Assembly: GCF_000960475.2 (NCBI RefSeq)
Contig: NZ_JZDQ02000032.1
Location: forward strand, 16,738-80,737
Direction of reading: 5' to 3'
DNA: 64,000 nt
Origin: Nocardioides luteus
Lineage (GTDB): Bacteria; Actinomycetota; Actinomycetes; Propionibacteriales; Nocardioidaceae
Each line of letters opens with the position of its first letter. Positions within the stretch are counted from its first letter, which is position 1. Both the position numbers and the translations under genes were made by a program. Below the pieces are notes generated by a model. The model saw only the letters and a list, made by a program, of their open reading frames with translations. It ran no database searches and was not told the origin of the DNA. This document shows, piece by piece, positions 26,902-35,613 of this stretch.

Positions 26902-27345
26902 TCACTCGTACTCGAACCCTTCCATGTCCTCCGGCTTGAAGTCGCGGGGCTCGACCAGCACCAGCCAGTTGCCGGAGTTGTCGCGCATGAGCGCCTCGAC
27001 GCCGTACGGTCGCTCTGCCGGCTCCTGGATGAACTCGACGCCCTTCGCGACGAGGTCCTCGTAGGTCTTGCGGCAGTCGTCGACGTGGAGGCCGACGCCG
27101 GGCAGGCCACCCTCGTCCTGGGCGCGTCTCATCGCGGCGATCAGGTCGTCCGAGAGCGGCTTGCCGGGCGTGGTCAGGTGCAGGTGAAGCTCCGGCTGGG
27201 AGGGGTGGAAGACGGTCAGCCAGCGGAAGTCGTCACCGAGGCGTACGTCGTCGCCGACCGAGAAACCGAGAACCTCGGTGTAGAACGCGAGGGAGTCGTC
27301 GAGGTCCTTGACCCAGACGCTGACGAGGGAGACGTTGGTGATCAT
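26902..27345 (-). CDS. VOC-family (glyoxalase-fold) protein
   Basis: 147 residues from ATG 27345. Two beta-alpha-beta-beta-beta modules: MITNVSLVSVWVKDLDDSLAFYTEVLGF, then the second with GVGLHVDDCRKTYEDLVAKGVEF and MRDNSGNWLVLVEP. Candidate metal ligands (His and Glu in the beta strands) are visible. The superfamily includes glyoxalases, dioxygenases and resistance proteins, so the substrate cannot be named. The AraC regulator gene immediately upstream on the same strand suggests an inducible two-gene unit. Confidence 0.88.
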   Translation of the reverse strand: MITNVSLVSVWVKDLDDSLAFYTEVLGFSVGDDVRLGDDFRWLTVFHPSQPELHLHLTTPGKPLSDDLIAAMRRAQDEGGLPGVGLHVDDCRKTYEDLVAKGVEFIQEPAERPYGVEALMRDNSGNWLVLVEPRDFKPEDMEGFEYE

Positions 27346-27407
27346 GGGAGCAACGCTAGGCCGGGGTGCACCCCGGCCGCTTCTCCTGAGTTGCGGAGCG
27401 CGCAGCG

Positions 27408-27818
27408 TCAGCGACGTTCGGTGAGCCCGAGCATGAAGACCCAGCAGCCGGGGATCCGTGGCGCTCCGTCGGCATAACGTGCCTGGAAGTCGGTCGGCGT
27501 CTCGCCGACGATCTCGCGGAAGCGGCTGGAGAACGAGCCCAGGCTGGAGAAACCGACCGCGTGGCAGACCTCGGTCACCGTCAGATTGGTGGCACGCAGG
27601 AGATCTTGGGCCCGCTCGATGCGCCGCTCGCACAGATAGGCGGCCGGCGTACGCCCATAGGTCGCCTTGAAGAGACGCTGGAAGTGGAACCGGCTCAGGC
27701 TCGCCACCGCCGCGAGCTGCTCCAGGGTGAGCGGGTCGCCGTAGGAGCGGTCGATGTGGTCACGGGCCGCCCGCAGGTGAACGAGGGTGTCACCGGGGGC
27801 CCGCGCGATCTGGCTCAC
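27408..27818 (-). CDS. AraC-family transcriptional regulator (HTH only)
   Basis: 136 residues from a GTG at 27818. Almost the whole protein is the two-helix-turn-helix AraC DNA-binding domain: LTLEQLAAVASLSRFHFQRLFKATYGRTPAAYL and VTEVCHAVGFSSLGSFSSRFREIVGETP. There is no ligand-binding domain, as in MarA/SoxS-sized members, so activity may depend on its amount or on partner proteins. It ends 62 bases before the VOC gene on the same strand and probably regulates it. Confidence 0.88.
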   Translation of the reverse strand: MSQIARAPGDTLVHLRAARDHIDRSYGDPLTLEQLAAVASLSRFHFQRLFKATYGRTPAAYLCERRIERAQDLLRATNLTVTEVCHAVGFSSLGSFSSRFREIVGETPTDFQARYADGAPRIPGCWVFMLGLTERR

Positions 27819-27921
27819 CGGACCATCATGACAGCCGGGTGCGGCGGTCGGGCTTCGCAGTTGCGGCCTCCTTCGCGAGTCGTCACCGTTCTGTTCGTCA
27901 CCGACCGGGAGGATCATCCGC

Positions 27922-28521
27922 ATGAAGCTGTACGCCGACATCCCCGCGCGCCGGGTTGCCCAGCTCTTCGCCGACCTGCTGACGGTGGCCTGGGTCGCCG
28001 GATGGATCTTCGTCGGGAAGTTCGTCCACGAGATCGTCTCGGCACTCGCCGTGCCCGGCGAGAAGATGGACGACGCCGGCACCTCGCTCTCCGCCAAGCT
28101 GCTCGAGGCCGCCGGCAAGGTCGACGATCTGCCGCTGGTCAAGGACGGCATCGCGGCCCCGTTCGAGGGCGCCGCGAAGGCAGCCGACCAGCTCCGCGCG
28201 GCGGGGGAGGCCCAGGTCGAGGCCGTCTCCACCATCGCGATCTGGCTGGCCGTCGGGGTCGTGGTCGTCCCGGTGCTGATGTGGCTGATGGTCTACGTCC
28301 CACTGCGGTGGCGGTTCATCCGCACCGCGACCTCGACCCAGCGGTTCCTGGAGGCGGGCACCGGCGCCGACCTGCTCGCCCTGAGGGCGATCTCGACCCA
28401 GCCCCTGCACAAGCTCGTCAAGATCAGCGACAACCCGGCGCAGGCCTGGCGCGACGGGGACGCTGCCGTCCTGGGGAAGCTCGCGGAGCTGGAGCTGAGG
28501 TCGGTTGGGCTGAAGGGGTAG
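27922..28521 (+). CDS. membrane protein of unknown function
   Basis: 199 residues from ATG 27922 (GGAGGATC upstream). One helix at about 15-35 (FADLLTVAWVAGWIFVGKF) and one or two at about 108-135 (IAIWLAVGVVVVPVLMWLMVYVPLRW) flank a ~60-residue region (DDAGTSLSAKLLEAAG to LRAAGEAQVEAV) that is probably extracytoplasmic. The C-terminal ~65 residues are soluble and charged. I recognise no family function. A 24-bp hairpin follows immediately. Confidence 0.7.
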   Translation: MKLYADIPARRVAQLFADLLTVAWVAGWIFVGKFVHEIVSALAVPGEKMDDAGTSLSAKLLEAAGKVDDLPLVKDGIAAPFEGAAKAADQLRAAGEAQVEAVSTIAIWLAVGVVVVPVLMWLMVYVPLRWRFIRTATSTQRFLEAGTGADLLALRAISTQPLHKLVKISDNPAQAWRDGDAAVLGKLAELELRSVGLKG

Positions 28522-28525
28522 CGAA

Positions 28526-28592
28526 GGGGTAGTCCGGGAGCGAACTGCCCATTTACTGGCGAGTAATAGGCAGTTCGCTACCGGACTACCCC
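28526..28592. terminator. long bidirectional terminator hairpin
   Basis: Two 24-base arms (28526-28549 and 28569-28592) pair with one mismatch around a 20-base loop that itself contains TTACTGGCGAGTAAT, a smaller palindrome. It lies between convergent genes (27922-28521 plus, 28605-29456 minus). Confidence 0.8.
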
Positions 28593-28604
28593 GGCGGCGC
28601 CCTG

Positions 28605-29456
28605 TCAGCGCGCGGTGAGCCGGGCCCGGAGCTCGCTGTCGCGGGCCAGCCGGGCCGCGTCCCGGTCGCGGCGGGTGGCGAGCACGGCGGCCAGGTAGGC
28701 CTCGGGCGGGGTGCCCGGGGGCGGGCCGGGGGCGACGTACGCCTGCATGTGGGTCGCCAGGCGCTCGGCGAGCGCATGGCGGCGGACCGGGTCGGTGTAG
28801 GTGCCGACCTCGCCGGAGAGGAACCGCCGCACCGCCAGGGACAGGCCGACCGGGATGGTCGCGACGTCGGCGCGGGAGGCCCAGGCGGCGAGCCCCGGGG
28901 GCATCAGGATCGGCGCCGGCGGCCGCAGCGGCACCCGCACCCGGATGACGTACGTCCCGGCCGCGATGTCGCCGAGCCGCTTACCGCGCGGGTGGATCAT
29001 CGCGGTGAGGAACGCGGCGGCGCCGCTGGTGCCGTAGATCTCGATGACACCGACCAGGGCGCGTACGAATGCGTGGTGGAAGCTGATCGCCCCGCCGTCG
29101 TCGCGCACCGTGCGCAGCCCGAGCGCGAGCTTGCCGAGCGAACGGCCGCGGGTGAGCGTCTCGAGGAGCGTCGGGAAGACGAGCATGACCGAGGCGATGG
29201 CCGCGATGTAGGCGGCCCAGGCCAGCGCCTCGTCGGTCGCGGGGGCGGCGGTGAGGAAGACGAACAGCGTCACGATGAGCAGCGCCGTCACCACGATCAT
29301 GTCGATGAGCCCCGACAGCAGCCGCATCCCCAGCCCGGCGGCCGGCAGGTCGAGCGCGACCGCGTCCCCGGTGACCAGGTCGTCGTCGGTGAGCAGCGCA
29401 CGTTCAGGGGCACGTTCGAGGGGGCGTCGCTCGGGCATTTGCGGCGCGGAGGTCAT
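28605..29456 (-). CDS. RDD-family membrane protein
   Basis: 283 residues. The RDD core has LPAAGLGMRLLSGLIDMIVV with the Arg-Asp-type pair, two or three membrane helices through about 110, and GRSLGKLALGLRTVRDDGG. A cytoplasmic C-terminal half (about 175-283) is Ala/Pro/Arg-rich. The gene belongs to a recurring actinobacterial cluster with SpoIIM, DUF58 and MoxR genes; its role there is unknown. Divergent from the SpoIIM gene with only 23 bases between starts. Confidence 0.88.
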   Translation of the reverse strand: MTSAPQMPERRPLERAPERALLTDDDLVTGDAVALDLPAAGLGMRLLSGLIDMIVVTALLIVTLFVFLTAAPATDEALAWAAYIAAIASVMLVFPTLLETLTRGRSLGKLALGLRTVRDDGGAISFHHAFVRALVGVIEIYGTSGAAAFLTAMIHPRGKRLGDIAAGTYVIRVRVPLRPPAPILMPPGLAAWASRADVATIPVGLSLAVRRFLSGEVGTYTDPVRRHALAERLATHMQAYVAPGPPPGTPPEAYLAAVLATRRDRDAARLARDSELRARLTAR

Positions 29457-29479
29457 GGCGGTCAGCGTACGCTGCGGGC

Positions 29480-30475
29480 GTGGATCTCGACGCGTATCTG
29501 GCCGCTACCGCCGCCGACCGGACCAGGCTCGAGCAGCTGCTGGGCGAGCGCCGGCTGAGCGGCGCCCAGGCCGACGAGCTGGTCGAGCTCTACCAGCGGG
29601 TGAGCACCCAGCTCTCGGTCGTACGCAGCAACGCCCCCGACCCGACGGTCGTCCAGCATCTCTCGGTGCTGCTCGCCGGGGCCCGCAACCGCACCACCGG
29701 CACCCGGACGAGCACCTGGTCCGGCTTCCTGCGGTTCTTCACCCACCGGTTCCCGGCCGCGCTCTACCGGCTGCGCTGGTGGTGGCTGGGGATGATGGCG
29801 GCCAACGTGATCGTCACCGCGGTGATGATCTGGTGGCTGCTGCGCCACCCCGAGGTCGAGCAGTCGCTGCTCGGGCCGGACCAGATCAAACAGCTGGTCG
29901 AGCACGACATCGAGGGCTACTACAGCGAGCACGCGGCCTCGTCGTTCGCCACCCAGGTCTGGGTCAACAACGTCTGGGTCTCGTTCACCTGCATCGCCCT
30001 CGGGGTGCTCGGGCTGCCGGTGATCTACGCGATGTTCCAGAACATCTCGAACCTGGCGATCATCGGCACCCTGATGCACCGCCACGACCGCGGCGGCCTC
30101 TTCTGGGGCCTGATCCTTCCCCACGGACTGCTGGAGCTGACCGCCGTCTTCGTGGCCGGCGCCGTGGGCCTGCGCCTCTTCTGGTCCTGGGTCGACCCCG
30201 GATCGCTGACCCGCGGCCAGTCGATGGCCCGGGAGGGCCGCACCGCCGGAGGCATCGCCCTCGGCCTCATCGTCGTGCTGCTGATCTCCGGCATCATCGA
30301 AGCCTTCGTCACCCCCTCGCCCCTGCCCACCTGGGCCCGCGTCGGCATCGGCATCCTCGCCGAGCTCGCCTTCTTCGCGTACGTCTTCATCGTCGGCCGC
30401 GCCGCCGCCTCCCACGGCGAGACCGGCGACATCGACGACCGCCTGCTCGAGGACCGCGTCGCCACCCAGGCCTAG
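29480..30475 (+). CDS. stage II sporulation protein M (SpoIIM) family membrane protein
   Basis: 331 residues from a GTG. A soluble N-terminus (DLDAYLAATAADRTRLEQLL) is followed by five membrane segments and the family phrase NNVWVSFTCIALGVLGLPV with HGLLELTAVFVAGAVGLRL. The SpoIIM domain is widespread in non-sporulating bacteria and membrane-remodelling roles are suspected. It sits inside the RDD/DUF58/MoxR cluster but on the opposite strand. Its stop is three bases from the convergent DUF58 stop. Confidence 0.88.
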   Translation: MDLDAYLAATAADRTRLEQLLGERRLSGAQADELVELYQRVSTQLSVVRSNAPDPTVVQHLSVLLAGARNRTTGTRTSTWSGFLRFFTHRFPAALYRLRWWWLGMMAANVIVTAVMIWWLLRHPEVEQSLLGPDQIKQLVEHDIEGYYSEHAASSFATQVWVNNVWVSFTCIALGVLGLPVIYAMFQNISNLAIIGTLMHRHDRGGLFWGLILPHGLLELTAVFVAGAVGLRLFWSWVDPGSLTRGQSMAREGRTAGGIALGLIVVLLISGIIEAFVTPSPLPTWARVGIGILAELAFFAYVFIVGRAAASHGETGDIDDRLLEDRVATQA

Positions 30476-30478
30476 GTT

Positions 30479-31810
30479 CTAGAGCTGACTGGTGGCCTTG
30501 AGCTGCAGGTAGTGGTCGGCGAGAGCGGGCGGGAGGGACTCGGCGTCGGCGTCGACGACGTCGACACCGAGGATGCGGAGCATGGCGGCGGTGTGGTCGC
30601 GGCGGCGGAGGGTCTGCTCGGCGGCAGCCGCGGCGTAGACGTCGTCGAGGGTGTCGCGGGAGGCGGCGGTGGCCTCGAGCTCGGGGTCGCGGACGGAGGC
30701 GAGGACGACGCGGTGGTGCTGGGTCAGGACCGGGAGGACGGGCAGGAGCGACTCCTCGATCGCGTGCGGGTCCAGGGGTGTCAGCAGGACGACGAGCGCG
30801 CGGTGGCGGCCGAGGCCCGCGACCGCGCCGGCGAGGTCGGACCAGTCGGCCTCGGCGATGACCGGCTCGAGGTCGGCCATCGCCTCCTGCAGCCGCTGGG
30901 TGACGTCGCGCTGGCCGGCGAGGCGGACCCGGGAGCGTACGCGGAGGTCGCCGGCGATGAAGTCGATCCGGTCGCCGGCGCGGGAGGCGATCGCGGCGAG
31001 CAGGAGGCCGGCGTCCATGGCCGAGTCGAGCCGCGGCACCCCGCCGCCGGCGCCCTCGACGCGGCCCGCCGAGGTGCGGGAGGTGTCGAGCACCAGCACG
31101 ACGCGGCGGTCCCGTTCGGGCTGCCAGGTGCGGACCACGACGGTGCGGGAGCGAGCGGTGGTGCGCCAGTCGATGGAGCGTACGTCGTCGCCGCGGACGT
31201 ACTCCCGCAGCGAGTCGAACTCGGTCCCCTGTCCGCGGACCCGGACCGCGGCCCGGCCGTCGAGCTCGCGCAGCCGCTGCAGCCGCGAGGGGAGATGCTT
31301 CCGCGACTCGAACGCAGGCAGCACTCGTACGGATCCCGGCACCGGGATCGTGCGCTGCCGGGCGCCGAGACCGAGGGGTCCGAAGGCCCGCACGGTGACG
31401 CCGAGCGCCCGCAGGTCTCCGCGGCGGCGCGGCCGCAGCGGCGTACGCAACCGGGTGCTGTCGCCGCGATCGAGCCGGATCCGGTGCCGGTTGCCGGTGG
31501 CCGAAGCGGAGCCCGAGGCGGTTGTTCCAGCACCGGCGGTCGGCTGCCAGGCATCCCGTACCAGCGCCCGGACGCGGCGGGCGGGGGAGCGGACCATCAG
31601 CTCCGAGGTCGTCGACTCGCCCAGCCGGATCCCGCCGAGCCGGAGCCGGGTGATCTCGAGCTTCGCCGGCTTCGGTGCCGACAGCACGTCGACGATGACC
31701 AGCACCACCACGAGCAGGAACCAGGCCGCGGCCGTGCCGAGGGTCGGCCGCAGCACCACCGGCACGATGCCGGCCAGCACCAGCAGCGGGACCCGCCAGG
31801 TGATGGTCAT
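30479..31810 (-). CDS. DUF58 domain protein
   Basis: 443 residues. Two N-terminal membrane helices (VPLLVLAGIVPVVLRP and AAWFLLVVVLVIVDVL), then the DUF58 signature LREYVRGDDVRSIDWRTTARSR and a VWA-like fold with VLVLDTSRTSAGR (MIDAS-like DxSxT). DUF58 proteins are encoded next to MoxR AAA ATPases and are thought to act with them in membrane-associated protein maturation. It overlaps the MoxR gene by four bases. Confidence 0.92.
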   Translation of the reverse strand: MTITWRVPLLVLAGIVPVVLRPTLGTAAAWFLLVVVLVIVDVLSAPKPAKLEITRLRLGGIRLGESTTSELMVRSPARRVRALVRDAWQPTAGAGTTASGSASATGNRHRIRLDRGDSTRLRTPLRPRRRGDLRALGVTVRAFGPLGLGARQRTIPVPGSVRVLPAFESRKHLPSRLQRLRELDGRAAVRVRGQGTEFDSLREYVRGDDVRSIDWRTTARSRTVVVRTWQPERDRRVVLVLDTSRTSAGRVEGAGGGVPRLDSAMDAGLLLAAIASRAGDRIDFIAGDLRVRSRVRLAGQRDVTQRLQEAMADLEPVIAEADWSDLAGAVAGLGRHRALVVLLTPLDPHAIEESLLPVLPVLTQHHRVVLASVRDPELEATAASRDTLDDVYAAAAAEQTLRRRDHTAAMLRILGVDVVDADAESLPPALADHYLQLKATSQL

Positions 31811-32790
31811 CGGGGGACGGGGACGGCGCCGATGGCGGAGGCGAGGACCTGGGAAACCTGGACACCCTCGAGCTCGGCCTCGGGACGCAGCGCCAGGCGG
31901 TGCGCCAACGTCGCGTGGGCGAGGGACTTCACGTCGTCGGGCGTCACGAAGTCACGGCCGGCGAGCCAGGCCCAGGCTCGCGCGGAGCGAAGCAGCGCGG
32001 TGGCACCACGCGGGGAGACACCGGCCGAGAGCGACGGGGACTCGCGGGTCGCGCGGGCGATGTCGACGATGTAGCCGGTGACCTCCGGGGACACCTGGAC
32101 GGAGCCGACGTGCTGCCGGGCAGCCTCGATGTCGGCACCGGAGGCGACCGCCGTGACCCCCGCGCCCGCGACGTCGCGCGGGTCGAAACCGGCGGCATGC
32201 CGGCTGAGGATCTGCACCTCGTCGGCGCGCTCGGGCACCGGCAGGACCACTTTCAGCAGGAACCGGTCCAGCTGCGCCTCGGGGAGCGGGTAGACACCCT
32301 CGTACTCGATCGGGTTCTGGGTCGCGGCCACCAGGAACGGGCGTGGCAGGTCGCGGGTGACCCCGTCGACCGAGACCCGGCCCTCCTCCATCGCCTCGAG
32401 CAGCGCGGACTGGGTCTTCGGCGGGGTGCGGTTGATCTCGTCGGCGAGGAGCAGGTTGGTGAAGACCGGTCCCTCGCGGAACGTCAGCGAGCCGTGGGAC
32501 GACTCGACGACCATCGAGCCGGTGATGTCGCCGGGCATCAGGTCGGGGGTGAACTGCACCCGGCGGGTCTCGACCGACAGCGCGGCGGACAGCGACCGCA
32601 CCAGCAGGGTCTTGGCGGTGCCGGGCACGCCTTCCATGAGTACGTGGCCGCCGCACACCAGCGCGACCAGCAGCCCGGAGACCGCGGCGTCCTGCCCGAC
32701 GACCGCCTTGGCGACCTCGGCCCGGACCGCGGTGAGCCGCTCCCGGGCGCCGTCGGGCGACACGGAGGGGATGGTCTCGGATTGGGTCAT
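31807..32790 (-). CDS. MoxR-family AAA+ ATPase
   Basis: 327 residues. Walker A EGVPGTAKTLL, Walker B LLLADEINRTPPKTQSALLEAMEE, sensor 1 ATQNPIEYEGVYPLPEAQLDRF and arginine region PEAQLDRFLLK define MoxR. These act as chaperones for neighbouring VWA/DUF58 proteins. Overlaps both the DUF4350 gene (upstream) and DUF58 gene (downstream), giving a tight operon. Confidence 0.96.
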   Translation of the reverse strand: MTQSETIPSVSPDGARERLTAVRAEVAKAVVGQDAAVSGLLVALVCGGHVLMEGVPGTAKTLLVRSLSAALSVETRRVQFTPDLMPGDITGSMVVESSHGSLTFREGPVFTNLLLADEINRTPPKTQSALLEAMEEGRVSVDGVTRDLPRPFLVAATQNPIEYEGVYPLPEAQLDRFLLKVVLPVPERADEVQILSRHAAGFDPRDVAGAGVTAVASGADIEAARQHVGSVQVSPEVTGYIVDIARATRESPSLSAGVSPRGATALLRSARAWAWLAGRDFVTPDDVKSLAHATLAHRLALRPEAELEGVQVSQVLASAIGAVPVPR

Positions 32791-33923
32791 GGGTGTCGTA
32801 CCTCTTCCTCAAGGGCCGCCAGCGCTCCTGCCAGCGTGATCAGGTCATGGTCGTTCTCGATCGGGGCATCGGTGAGCAGCGCGGAGACCTCGAGATCGGG
32901 CCTCCCGGTGCGCTGGACGACGGCGCGTACGACGGCCTCGATCGGGGCATCGCGCCCCAGCCGCAGCCGCCGCGCGAGGCGGGTGCTGGCGGCCTGCCGC
33001 AGCGTGGTCGCGGCATGGGTGCGGTCGCCGGAGCGGCGGTAGAGCCGGCCCAGGCTGCGGGTCGTCTCACCGGCGCGCACATGGACCGGCAGCGGCTCGA
33101 CCGCGAGCGGACCCAGCCGCCGCCCGCGGGCGACGGCGAAGGCGACGACGGCGAGCAGCGCGAGCCACAGCGCCGGCTCGATCCAGCGCGGCAGCAACGA
33201 CGCGGGGGAGTGGGCCTCGTCGGGGGCGAGATCCTCGAAGGACGGGATGTACCAGACCAGGTGGTCGCTCCCGCCCAGCAGCCGCAGCGCCACCGCCGCG
33301 TTGTCCGCGCGCAGGATCTGGTCGTTGGTCAGCACCTGCGGCGCACCCCAGATGGTGAGCCCCTCCGCCGGCGCGAGCACCGCACCGCCCTCGTGCGGGA
33401 AGCAGTCACCGGAGTCGTACGCAGTGACCGCATCGGCATGGATGCGGAGCCCGTCCCAGCGTGGGTCGTCGCACTCCGCCTCGACCGTCTCGGACGTCTG
33501 GGAGACCGCGTAGGGGATCCCGAGCATCGCCGAGACATAGGGCGCCGGCTCGGCCAGGATCAGGTCGGCGGCATCGTCGGTGCGCGCGCGCAGCCGGGAG
33601 GCGGTGTCCTCCCCGAGCGCATCGGTGCCGGTCACGAAGACCGTCGTGTCCGTCCCGATCTCGGTGTCGTCGAGGGCCTTCGAGGAACGGACGACGTCGA
33701 CCTCGACCCCGTGGTCCTCGAGCACCCGGACCAGCGCCCGGCTGCCGTCGGGATCCGGGCTCTCGGGGTCGTAGGGGCCATAGGACTCCCCACCCTTCGG
33801 CGTCGCGAGGTACGCCAGCACCACCGCGATCACGAAGGCCAGCGCGACGATCATCAAGGGCCGGAAGCGCCGGAACCAGCCAGGTCTCTCCGTGGCCGGA
33901 CCCTCGGCGACCTGCGTCGTCAT
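32787..33923 (-). CDS. DUF4350 membrane protein
   Basis: 378 residues. N-terminal helix (FRPLMIVALAFVIAVVLAYLA), a long extracytoplasmic region beginning with PDGSRALVRVLEDHGVEVDVV (the DUF4350 signature), a second helix near 255 (WIEPALWLALLAVVAFAVARG) and a cytoplasmic tail. The family's function is unknown, but it is regularly next to MoxR and DUF58 genes. Four-base overlaps on both sides couple it to DUF4129 and MoxR genes. Confidence 0.88.
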   Translation of the reverse strand: MTTQVAEGPATERPGWFRRFRPLMIVALAFVIAVVLAYLATPKGGESYGPYDPESPDPDGSRALVRVLEDHGVEVDVVRSSKALDDTEIGTDTTVFVTGTDALGEDTASRLRARTDDAADLILAEPAPYVSAMLGIPYAVSQTSETVEAECDDPRWDGLRIHADAVTAYDSGDCFPHEGGAVLAPAEGLTIWGAPQVLTNDQILRADNAAVALRLLGGSDHLVWYIPSFEDLAPDEAHSPASLLPRWIEPALWLALLAVVAFAVARGRRLGPLAVEPLPVHVRAGETTRSLGRLYRRSGDRTHAATTLRQAASTRLARRLRLGRDAPIEAVVRAVVQRTGRPDLEVSALLTDAPIENDHDLITLAGALAALEEEVRHP

Positions 33924-34531
33924 CGCGCCACCGCCAGCTCCTGCTCGAGCGTGAGCACGCCCTCGGCCTGCTCACGGGTGGCCGGGTGGTCGCCGTAGAG
34001 GACCTCGTTGAACAGCTCCGCGGCCCGACCTGCCCGCCCCTCCAGCGACATCTCCCGCTCCAGGCTCGCCGCGACCTCGGCGGCCGTCAGGCCGGGGTCC
34101 TCGGCCAGCCGGCCGCGCTCGACCTGGCGCCTGGCCAGCGCCCGGAACCCGTCGACCACTGCGGCGCCGTGATCCCCCGACGCGTACGCAGCCTCGGCCC
34201 GTGCCCGCAGCGCGGCCGCCGAGAGCGCCTCGTCGGTGAGGACGTCCCCGTCGCGGTCGCGGGCGGCCCGAGGGCTGCGCCGGGCGCGCGAGACCAGCAG
34301 GCCGAGGCCGACCAGGATCAGCGCGAAGACGACCATCGCGGCGACCGTCTGGGCCCAGGGCACCTCATCCGCCGACGGGAGACCGTCGGAGAGGGTGCGC
34401 TCGATCCAGCGCAGGATCCGCTCGATGAGGTCCAGGTCGTGGTAGTCCGGGTCGGCCAGCTCGCGCCGGAGCCAGGAGCGACCCTCCTCGGGCGTCGGCG
34501 CCAGAGGAGGGGTCGGTTGGAGGAGGATCAT
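33920..34531 (-). CDS. DUF4129 membrane protein
   Basis: 203 residues from ATG 34531. The N-terminus (MILLQPTPPLAPTPEEGRSWLRREL) precedes one membrane helix (about 65-85), and the cytoplasmic C-terminus carries EDPGLTAAEVAASL and FNEVLYGDHPATREQAEGVL, features of DUF4129. Such domains often follow transglutaminase-like proteins or stand alone in MoxR clusters. Overlaps with the genes on both sides. Confidence 0.85.
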   Translation of the reverse strand: MILLQPTPPLAPTPEEGRSWLRRELADPDYHDLDLIERILRWIERTLSDGLPSADEVPWAQTVAAMVVFALILVGLGLLVSRARRSPRAARDRDGDVLTDEALSAAALRARAEAAYASGDHGAAVVDGFRALARRQVERGRLAEDPGLTAAEVAASLEREMSLEGRAGRAAELFNEVLYGDHPATREQAEGVLTLEQELAVAR

Positions 34532-35613
34532 CGGCTCAGCAGCCCGGCCTGCTCCATCAGCTCGACCTCGTAGGACTCCTTGCGGATGCGCTGGTCGAGA
34601 TACTGCAGGTTGGTCACCGCACCGCTGAACGGCGTCACGATCGCGGCGGAGACCACCGTCGAGACGGCGCTGCCCACGAGGGTGGTGAAGAGGTAGAGGT
34701 CGGGCTGCGCGATGCCGACGAAGCTGGCGACCAGGCTGATCGGGAACGAGATGATCTGGGAGGCGAAGCCGGCGATGAGGGCGGCGAGCAGCCAGATCCC
34801 GAATAGCCGCCAGAACTGTCTCGCCGACAGCTGCCAGGCCCGCCGGAAGGCCCCGAAGACGCCGGTGCGCTCCAGCATCAGCGCTGGCACCGCGAGCAGG
34901 TAGAGCCGAACCGCCAGGAAGACCGAGGCCACGATCAGCAGCAGGATCATCAGCAGGCCGACCAGGATCGCCGGGATGGGACTGTCGACGACGATCGCGA
35001 GCACCACGACGGGCGCCGCCGCGACCACCATGACGAGGATGTAGACCACGGTGACCAGCAGGGCCAGCCCGATCAGCCGCCAGCGGTTGCCGTGGGTCGC
35101 CGCCCACGCCTGACCGAGGGTGAGCTTGCGGCCGATCGCCGCGGCGTGGGCGACGTGGGACATCATCCCGGCGACCAGGATCGCGCCGATGCCCTGCAGG
35201 ACCGAGCCGATGACGAAGGAGCCGAAGGCGATCACCATGCTGATGATCTCGGAGCTGCCCGGCGCGTAGTCGGGATCCTCAAGGGTGGCGCCGAACCACT
35301 CCAGGCTGTCGCCGGTGACGGTCATCGCCGTGGTCACGCCCAGCGGGATCGCCATCGCGACGGCCGCGACCAGGACCGAGGCGCCGACGGTGGCGCCGGG
35401 GTTGAAGCGTACGAGCCGGAAGGCGCCGTCGAGCATGTCGCCGAGACCCAGCGGCCGCAGCGGGATCGCCCCGGGTTTGTGGGCCGGTGGCAACGGCTGG
35501 GTCCAGGTCGGTGGGGCCGGTTGGGCCGGCTGGGGCGCCGGAGGAGGGCTGTACGGTGCCGCTGTCCCCTGTTGAGGTTGCTCACCCGGTGGGGGTGGCC
35601 ACGCTCCTGACAT
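34528..35613 (-). CDS. polytopic membrane protein, GPDPase membrane-domain-like
   Basis: 361 residues. The first ~50 are Pro/Gln/Ala-rich, then PLGLGDMLDGAFRLVRFNPGA starts the membrane domain of about six helices, ending in NLQYLDQRIRKESYEVELM. The 'LGDILDGAFRLYR' start is the hallmark of the glycerophosphoryl-diester-phosphodiesterase membrane domain, but no catalytic domain follows, so no enzyme activity is expected. First gene of the minus-strand MoxR operon; its promoter must lie in 35614-36026, back to back with the S10 promoter. Confidence 0.82.
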   Translation of the reverse strand: MSGAWPPPPGEQPQQGTAAPYSPPPAPQPAQPAPPTWTQPLPPAHKPGAIPLRPLGLGDMLDGAFRLVRFNPGATVGASVLVAAVAMAIPLGVTTAMTVTGDSLEWFGATLEDPDYAPGSSEIISMVIAFGSFVIGSVLQGIGAILVAGMMSHVAHAAAIGRKLTLGQAWAATHGNRWRLIGLALLVTVVYILVMVVAAAPVVVLAIVVDSPIPAILVGLLMILLLIVASVFLAVRLYLLAVPALMLERTGVFGAFRRAWQLSARQFWRLFGIWLLAALIAGFASQIISFPISLVASFVGIAQPDLYLFTTLVGSAVSTVVSAAIVTPFSGAVTNLQYLDQRIRKESYEVELMEQAGLLSR

